The notes below the pieces were generated by a model. That model made no database searches and was not told where the DNA came from. It saw only the letters and a list, made by a program, of their open reading frames with translations. Of a DNA stretch of 21,481 nucleotides, positions 21,436 through 21,481 are shown piece after piece. A program made the translations under genes and the position numbers. Origin of the DNA: Dehalococcoidia bacterium (GTDB taxonomy: Bacteria; Chloroflexota; Dehalococcoidia; DSTF01; JALHUB01); NCBI GenBank assembly GCA_022865685.1, contig JALHUB010000011.1, positions 1 to 21,481 of the forward strand. The letters are read 5' to 3'. Numbering within the stretch: position 1 is the stretch's first letter; each line of letters starts with the position of its first letter.

Positions 21436-21481
21436 ATGACGACGATGACGCAGGATAGAAAAGACACAACTACGATACCGC
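21436..21481 (+). CDS. 5' end of the next dcw gene, cut by the window edge (possibly murC)
   Basis: ATG at 21436 lies three bases after the murG stop and the frame is open to the window end, giving only 15 codons (MTTMTQDRKDTTTIP). A second in-frame ATG is at 21445. The visible residues carry no motif; some Mur ligases have a short polar lead before the Rossmann motif. The murC guess rests only on the usual gene order after murG. Confidence 0.4.
   Translation, partial: MTTMTQDRKDTTTIP

Noticed and set aside
1..21481. CRISPR array, tRNA, insertion sequence or defence genes
   Set aside because: No regularly spaced direct repeats, cloverleaf-like gene, transposase or defence-type protein was recognised on either strand.

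Overview
The window is GC-rich bacterial chromosome, densely packed with housekeeping genes. I see no insertion sequence, prophage gene, CRISPR array, tRNA or rRNA. The best guess for the source is a member of the Chloroflexota. This is inferred from a secreted-type Thr/Pro repeat tail at the left edge, a MurG whose usual HEQN motif is replaced by a YLPDVRPGWA-type segment, a family 39-like glycosyltransferase with a soluble tail, and the overall gene style. The phylum is an inference and the class cannot be decided from this window.

Layout: (1) 1-4898, plus strand: the 3' end of a Thr/Pro-rich protein, selB (selenocysteine elongation factor), a GtrA-family membrane protein and a large GT-C membrane glycosyltransferase. 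(2) 4959-11574, minus strand, reading right to left: moaB/mogA, trmD, rplS, def, a CCA-adding/poly(A) polymerase family enzyme, secD, secF. This is a housekeeping block for molybdopterin synthesis, tRNA and ribosome maturation, nascent protein processing and protein export. (3) 11658-21481, plus strand: a division and cell wall (dcw) cluster in the order promoter-operator, mraZ, rsmH, ftsL-like, ftsI, murF, mraY, murD, ftsW, murG, then a gene cut by the right edge (probably murC). The usual murE between ftsI and murF is absent.

The dcw genes work as one programme. MurD and MurF build the UDP-MurNAc-pentapeptide, MraY moves it to the lipid carrier, and MurG adds GlcNAc to make lipid II. FtsW polymerises the glycan, FtsI cross-links the septal wall, and the FtsL-like protein scaffolds the last two. 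MraZ, at the head, very likely represses the operon: four TGG-starting boxes spaced exactly 10 bp lie over the -10 and start of a TTGACA-16-TAAAAT promoter.

Nothing here looks like a new biological system. The points most worth checking are the MraZ operator, a possible AUA start codon for ftsW overlapping the murD stop, the missing murE, altered signature motifs in MurG, MurD and MraY, a probably leaderless selB mRNA, and several TTG/GTG starts.
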